A stretch of 16,806 bases of DNA, from positions 1 through 16,806 of the forward strand of contig CAZASA010000044.1 in the NCBI GenBank assembly GCA_964487685.1. Direction: 5' to 3'. The DNA is from JABDGZ01 sp964487685 (GTDB lineage Bacteria > Omnitrophota > Gorgyraeia > Zapsychrales > Fredricksoniimonadaceae). Shown here one piece after another: positions 13,446 through 16,806 of this stretch. Below the pieces are notes generated by a model, which ran no database searches, had not been told where the DNA came from, and worked only from the letters and a program-made list of their open reading frames with translations. Made by a program: the position numbers and the translations under genes. Numbering within the stretch: the stretch's first letter is position 1; every line of letters begins with the position of its first letter.

Positions 13446-14333
13446 ATGATCGGTATCAAGGAATTCAATAAAAAGATCAGCTCGCTGAAGAATACCCAAA
13501 AGATGACCAAGACCATGAAAATGGTCGCGGCCAGTAAATTCAAGCGGGCCCACAAAGCACAGATAAGTGCGAAGGATTATGCCCATAAGCTCAGTGAATT
13601 GATGAAACATTTATCAAGCACCGGACCGACCAATCATCCTTTGCTAAAATCCAAAAAGGCGGTGACCAAGGGTTTGATCGTGCTGTTTACTTCTGACAAG
13701 GGTTTGTGCGGCGGATTTAATAACAACCTGATCAGGAAGATCAGGAATTTGATTGCTGACAATCCCTATAAATTCACCAAGACCGGGATGAGTTTTTGCG
13801 GCCGACGGGGATTTATGTCTTTCCGTCGTTCAGTCAATATTTATAAAAATTATGAGAATATAACCCAACGGCCTGATTTTACAGATGCTTTGGCGGTGGC
13901 CGGCGATATTACAAATGCTTTTATCAATGGAGAGTATGAAGAAGTATTTTTAGCGTATAACCGTTTTGACGGGCCTTTGAATCAGACCCCGGTGATCGAA
14001 AAGATACTGCCTATTGATGCGACGGACTTCGGTGAGCCTGAAATAAACCCGGTAAAAAGGTCTCCCAAATCACAGGACTATACCTATGAGCCTGATGAGG
14101 AAAAAGAAATTTTGTATTTTTTAATACCAAAATTCCTGAATTTCAAGATCTTTTACACCTTACTGGAAAATTCAGCCGGGGAGCATGGGGCACGGATGAC
14201 GGCCATGGACAAAGCGTCCCAAAATTCAGAGGACTTGATCGTCCGCTATACGCTATTGCGCAACAGGGCCCGTCAGGCGGCGATTACAACGGAATTGATC
14301 GAAGTTATTTCAGGAGCAGAGGCTCTTAAATGA
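13446..14333 (+). CDS. atpG: F-type ATP synthase subunit gamma (F1 central rotor shaft)
   Basis: Gamma is the rotating coiled-coil shaft inside the alpha-beta head. The N-terminal helix MTKTMKMVAASKFKRA (about residues 18-33), the SDKGLCGGFNNNL turn and the C-terminal helix RNRARQAAITTELIEVISGAEAL are all typical. The protein has 295 residues, near the usual length, and shows no inserted redox-regulatory segment like that of chloroplast gamma. The ATG is three bases after the atpA stop with no Shine-Dalgarno at normal distance, so translation probably depends on ribosomes finishing atpA. The middle region is more diverged, as is common for gamma. Confidence 0.96.
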   Translation: MIGIKEFNKKISSLKNTQKMTKTMKMVAASKFKRAHKAQISAKDYAHKLSELMKHLSSTGPTNHPLLKSKKAVTKGLIVLFTSDKGLCGGFNNNLIRKIRNLIADNPYKFTKTGMSFCGRRGFMSFRRSVNIYKNYENITQRPDFTDALAVAGDITNAFINGEYEEVFLAYNRFDGPLNQTPVIEKILPIDATDFGEPEINPVKRSPKSQDYTYEPDEEKEILYFLIPKFLNFKIFYTLLENSAGEHGARMTAMDKASQNSEDLIVRYTLLRNRARQAAITTELIEVISGAEALK

Positions 14334-14355
14334 CCTCTATATAGAAAGGTTATCA

Positions 14356-15774
14356 ATGGAACAAGCTACCAAAAAAATACCGGGGAAGATCATTCAAGTA
14401 TTAGGGGCAGTTGTTGACGTATACTTTCCAATGGAAGGATTGCCGCCCATTGGCACAGCCTTAACGACTTCCAATAAGTCCATCAATAATACACCCAACA
14501 ATTTGACGCTCGAGATCGCCCAACATTTGGGGGACAATATTGTCCGGACGATTGCCATGGACAACACCGACGGCCTGGTGCGCGGACAGGAAGTCACTAA
14601 CACAGGCAGTGATTTAATGATGCCCGTGGGTGAAGGCACCTTGGGGAGGGTCATGAATCTACTGGGAAACCCGGTGGATGAAGCAGGCCCGATCAAAGCT
14701 GTTAAATACATGCCGATCCACCGTCCGGCACCGGCTATAGACCAACAAGACACATCGACGGAGATATTGGTGACCGGCATCAAGGTCATTGATCTATTGG
14801 CGCCATACCGTAAAGGCGGCAAGATCGGTCTGTTCGGAGGTGCAGGTGTCGGCAAAACCGTTATCATCCAGGAATTGATCCATAACATCGCTAAAGAGCA
14901 CGGCGGGTATTCTGTTTTTGCCGGTGTGGGGGAACGCACCCGGGAAGGGACTGCTCTTTATAAGGAAATGCAGGATGCCGGCGTCCTTGATAAAACATCC
15001 TTGATCTACGGACAGATGAATGAGCCGCCGGGCGCACGTGCCCGTGTGGCCTTGTCGGCGTTGACCGTGGCGGAATATTTCCGCGATGAAATGCACCAGG
15101 ATGTACTTTTATTCATTGATAATATTTTTCGCTTTACCCAAGCAGGTTCCGAAGTGTCAGCCTTGCTTGGCCGCATCCCGTCGGCTGTAGGTTATCAACC
15201 AACCTTAGGCACGGACATGGGCGAATTGCAAGAGAGGATCACTTCCACCAAAAGCGGATCGATCACATCCATCCAGGCCATCTATGTACCAGCGGATGAT
15301 TATACAGACCCTGCACCGGCCGCCACCTTTGTGCATTTGGATGCCACCACCGAATTATCACGGCGGATTGTAGAGCTGGGAATTTATCCGGCGGTTGACC
15401 CATTAACATCCACATCAACCATCTTAGCGGTCGAGATAGTCGGCGAAGAGCATTACAAAGTAGCCCGCCGCGTGCAGGAGATCTTGCAAAAATATAAAGA
15501 ATTACAGGATATTATCGCCATTTTGGGGATCGATGAACTCTCGGAAGAGGACCGCTTGACGGTCGAGCGAGCCCGTAAGATCCAGAAATTCCTCTCCCAG
15601 CCTTTCCATGTGGCAGAGCAATTCACCGGTATTAAAGGTAAATACGTCCCCTTGGAAGAAACTATCCGTTCCTTTAAGGAGATCCTGGAAGGCAAGCACG
15701 ACGCCATACCCGAGCAAGCCTTTTATATGGTCGGAAGTATTGATGAGGTCATAGCCAAAGCTAAGACCCTGTAA
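14356..15774 (+). CDS. atpD: F-type ATP synthase subunit beta (F1, catalytic)
   Basis: Beta holds the catalytic site that makes ATP from ADP and phosphate. The P-loop GGAGVGKT is at residues 161-168, the catalytic glutamate is E193 in GERTREG, and the DELSEED-equivalent lever is visible as DELSEED in IDELSEEDRLTVERA. LLFIDNIFRFTQAGSEVSALLGR and the PSAVGYQPTLGTDMG block are conserved. The length of 472 is normal. AGAAAGG precedes the ATG at a good distance. Gene order alpha-gamma-beta-epsilon is the standard bacterial one. Confidence 0.98.
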   Translation: MEQATKKIPGKIIQVLGAVVDVYFPMEGLPPIGTALTTSNKSINNTPNNLTLEIAQHLGDNIVRTIAMDNTDGLVRGQEVTNTGSDLMMPVGEGTLGRVMNLLGNPVDEAGPIKAVKYMPIHRPAPAIDQQDTSTEILVTGIKVIDLLAPYRKGGKIGLFGGAGVGKTVIIQELIHNIAKEHGGYSVFAGVGERTREGTALYKEMQDAGVLDKTSLIYGQMNEPPGARARVALSALTVAEYFRDEMHQDVLLFIDNIFRFTQAGSEVSALLGRIPSAVGYQPTLGTDMGELQERITSTKSGSITSIQAIYVPADDYTDPAPAATFVHLDATTELSRRIVELGIYPAVDPLTSTSTILAVEIVGEEHYKVARRVQEILQKYKELQDIIAILGIDELSEEDRLTVERARKIQKFLSQPFHVAEQFTGIKGKYVPLEETIRSFKEILEGKHDAIPEQAFYMVGSIDEVIAKAKTL

Positions 15775-15785
15775 AAAAGGATCCT

Positions 15786-16043
15786 ATGAGTTTTAAATTA
15801 TCCATCGTTGCTCCGAGCGGCAAGGTATTTGAAGACACGGTCAAATCGATCGCTGTAGTCGGTACCGAAGGCTCTTTTGAGGTTTATAGCAAGCACACGC
15901 CGCTTATCTCGACTTTAAAATCCGGCCGAGTCAGGATACGACGCGCTGATCTTGAAACGTCCTATGAGATCACGAGCGACATCCTGGAAGTCGACCTGGA
16001 CCATAATGTAACTCTGTTGGCTGATCAGGCCACTGCCGTTTAA
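15786..16043 (+). CDS. atpC: F-type ATP synthase subunit epsilon, N-terminal domain only
   Basis: Epsilon joins the gamma shaft to the c-ring. The 85 residues make up just the N-terminal beta-sandwich (KLSIVAPSGKVFEDTVKSIAVVGTEGSFEV, then HTPLISTLKSGRVRI, ending with the last strand VTLLADQATAV). The two-helix C-terminal domain, which in E. coli (139 residues) binds ATP and inhibits hydrolysis, is missing. The stop is a clean TAA and the Nudix gene starts four bases later, leaving no room for a missing tail. Chlorobium epsilon is known to be similarly short. AAAAGGA lies before the ATG. I infer an ATP synthase without epsilon-type inhibition. Confidence 0.94.
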   Translation: MSFKLSIVAPSGKVFEDTVKSIAVVGTEGSFEVYSKHTPLISTLKSGRVRIRRADLETSYEITSDILEVDLDHNVTLLADQATAV

Positions 16044-16047
16044 TATC

Positions 16048-16599
16048 ATGAAAAAACTCAACGAAAAAACCGTTTACAATGGTAATTGGCTGTCAGTCAG
16101 TGAAACCACTTACCAGACAAAGGATGGCAAAAATTTAAGCTGGGAATGCGTTCATCGCAAACGCTCGACGGTGGGTGTGGTGATCGTGGCCCGTCTTATT
16201 CCATCCCAACGATTTATTCTCATCAAGCAATACCGGCCGGCCATTGATGGATACCTGATTTCCTTACCCGCGGGCTTAGGTTTTGATGACCCTAATCATG
16301 CCTTGGTTGAATTAAAGGAAGAAACCGGTTATACCGGAAAGATCATTGATGTGAGCCCTGTTTTAAAAACAGGATCATCGATGATCAATGATAATGCCAG
16401 GGTGGTCTATATCGAGGTAGATGAAAACCTGCCGGCCAATCTAAAACCTGTGCAGGAATTGGAAGAAGCTGAAGACATTGAAGTGTTCCTGGTGTCTAAA
16501 AAAGATGCCAAGGATTTTTTTCTCGAGCACATTAAACAGGGGACAGGCATTGCGGCTAATTTATGGTATATTTTCGGGATCAATCAATGGATCACTTAA
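16048..16599 (+). CDS. Nudix hydrolase, ADP-ribose pyrophosphatase-like, with a shortened Nudix box
   Basis: Members of this branch cut ADP-ribose or related nucleotide sugars to AMP and a sugar phosphate. The strand VVIVARLIPSQRFILIKQYRPAIDGYLISLPAG and the following ELKEETGY form the Nudix core, and E88, E91 and E92 supply the metal ligands of REUxEExGU. The box is about three residues shorter than usual between PAG and the glutamate helix, and the arginine is replaced by V87, so activity may be altered. It has 183 residues, close to NudF-type enzymes. The ATG is four bases past the atpC stop without a ribosome binding site, so it may be co-translated at the end of the atp operon. Substrate is not certain. 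Confidence 0.85.
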   Translation: MKKLNEKTVYNGNWLSVSETTYQTKDGKNLSWECVHRKRSTVGVVIVARLIPSQRFILIKQYRPAIDGYLISLPAGLGFDDPNHALVELKEETGYTGKIIDVSPVLKTGSSMINDNARVVYIEVDENLPANLKPVQELEEAEDIEVFLVSKKDAKDFFLEHIKQGTGIAANLWYIFGINQWIT

Positions 16600-16622
16600 T
16601 AAACTATTTTAGGTCCTTTACT

Positions 16623-16806
16623 ATGTCCAGGATGAGAATATTTTTATCTTTTTTATATTTTGTAAGTTTTAGCACGCTTGCTATGGCTAATGGATCCATC
16701 AGCGGTACGGTGAAATACGATGGGCCATTACCGCCTTCAAAATTGATCCACATGGATGCTGATCCTGAAGGCGGTAATGGCCCATCGTATTTCACCGTAC
16801 CGCTGA
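16623..16806 (+). CDS. Secreted protein of unknown function, N-terminal part; end corrupted by a fold-back
   Basis: The frame starts at an ATG nine bases after AGG and stays open to the window edge (61 codons). Residues 1-22 are a signal peptide: basic MSRMR, a hydrophobic core and a cleavage site after AMA. The mature start GSISGTVKYDGPLPPSKLIHMDADP resembles secreted proteins with a carboxypeptidase-regulatory or cupredoxin-like domain that begin GxVxGxVxFxGxxPxPKxIxMxADPxC; this is recalled, not searched. From codon 49 onward the sequence is the reverse complement of bases 16699-16739, so the last residues are probably not real. An alternative ATG at 16632 would also leave a signal peptide. 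Confidence 0.55.
   Translation, partial: MSRMRIFLSFLYFVSFSTLAMANGSISGTVKYDGPLPPSKLIHMDADPEGGNGPSYFTVPL
16699..16806. repeat. 41-base perfect inverted repeat at the contig end (probable artefact)
   Basis: Bases 16699-16739 and 16766-16806 are exact reverse complements of each other, with a 26-base spacer. The right arm ends on the last base of the window. Both arms code VKYDGPLPP on their own strand, showing that the second arm is a mirrored copy of the first rather than an independent sequence. A fold-back chimera from amplification or an assembly-graph hairpin is the simplest explanation. Confidence 0.9.

Noticed and set aside
12008..13610. Several long reverse-strand frames opposite atpA and atpG
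   Set aside because: They lie against strongly conserved ATP synthase genes, have no recognisable motifs or start signals, and are typical mirror frames.
16604..16795. Reverse-strand frame at the contig end containing KYDGPLPP
   Set aside because: It exists only because the inverted repeat mirrors the + strand gene; it is a product of the fold-back.

Overview
The window looks like one metagenomic or single-cell contig from an uncultured, moderately AT-rich Gram-negative-type bacterium. Gene content (HemN-HemE-HemG, MoeA-MobA, a UbiA/GT9/GT2 cassette, HemA next to an F-type ATP synthase operon), frequent GATC in coding sequence and short HemA and AtpC suggest the Omnitrophota/PVC neighbourhood. 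That placement is inference from gene style, not from a marker gene. Nearly all genes lie on the + strand with short gaps or overlaps.

Layout. (1) 2-76: probable C-terminal end of an unidentified upstream gene. (2) 63-3637: late haem genes hemN, hemE and hemG, converting uroporphyrinogen III to protoporphyrin IX. (3) 3677-5384: moeA and mobA for molybdenum cofactor, the two overlapping by 53 bases. (4) 5401-8202: a UbiA-family polyprenyl-phosphate transferase, a family 9 glycosyltransferase and a family 2 glycosyltransferase, probably a small cell-envelope glycan set. (5) 8203-8380: a 178-base gap with a promoter and operator-like dyad for hemA. (6) 8381-9626: hemA (first committed step of C5 tetrapyrrole synthesis) overlapping a small AtpZ/AtpI-type gene. 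(7) 9627-9835: a non-coding, structured stretch with a terminator-like hairpin and then a promoter that places its start point on the atpB ATG. (8) 9836-16043: complete F1Fo ATP synthase genes atpB-E-F-H-A-G-D-C, predicted proton-coupled. (9) 16048-16599: a Nudix hydrolase. (10) 16623-16806: the start of a secreted protein whose sequence runs into a 41-base perfect inverted repeat ending exactly at the window edge, most likely a fold-back assembly or amplification artefact.

Together the genes serve energy metabolism and its cofactors: haem and molybdenum cofactor for redox enzymes, and ATP synthase to use the resulting ion gradient. The points most worth a second look are the switch-like RNA between atpZ and atpB, the two promoters that predict leaderless mRNAs (moeA and atpB), the domain-lacking HemA and AtpC, the dual-coded moeA/mobA overlap, and the palindromic contig end. 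I found no CRISPR array, tRNA, rRNA, insertion sequence or prophage gene.
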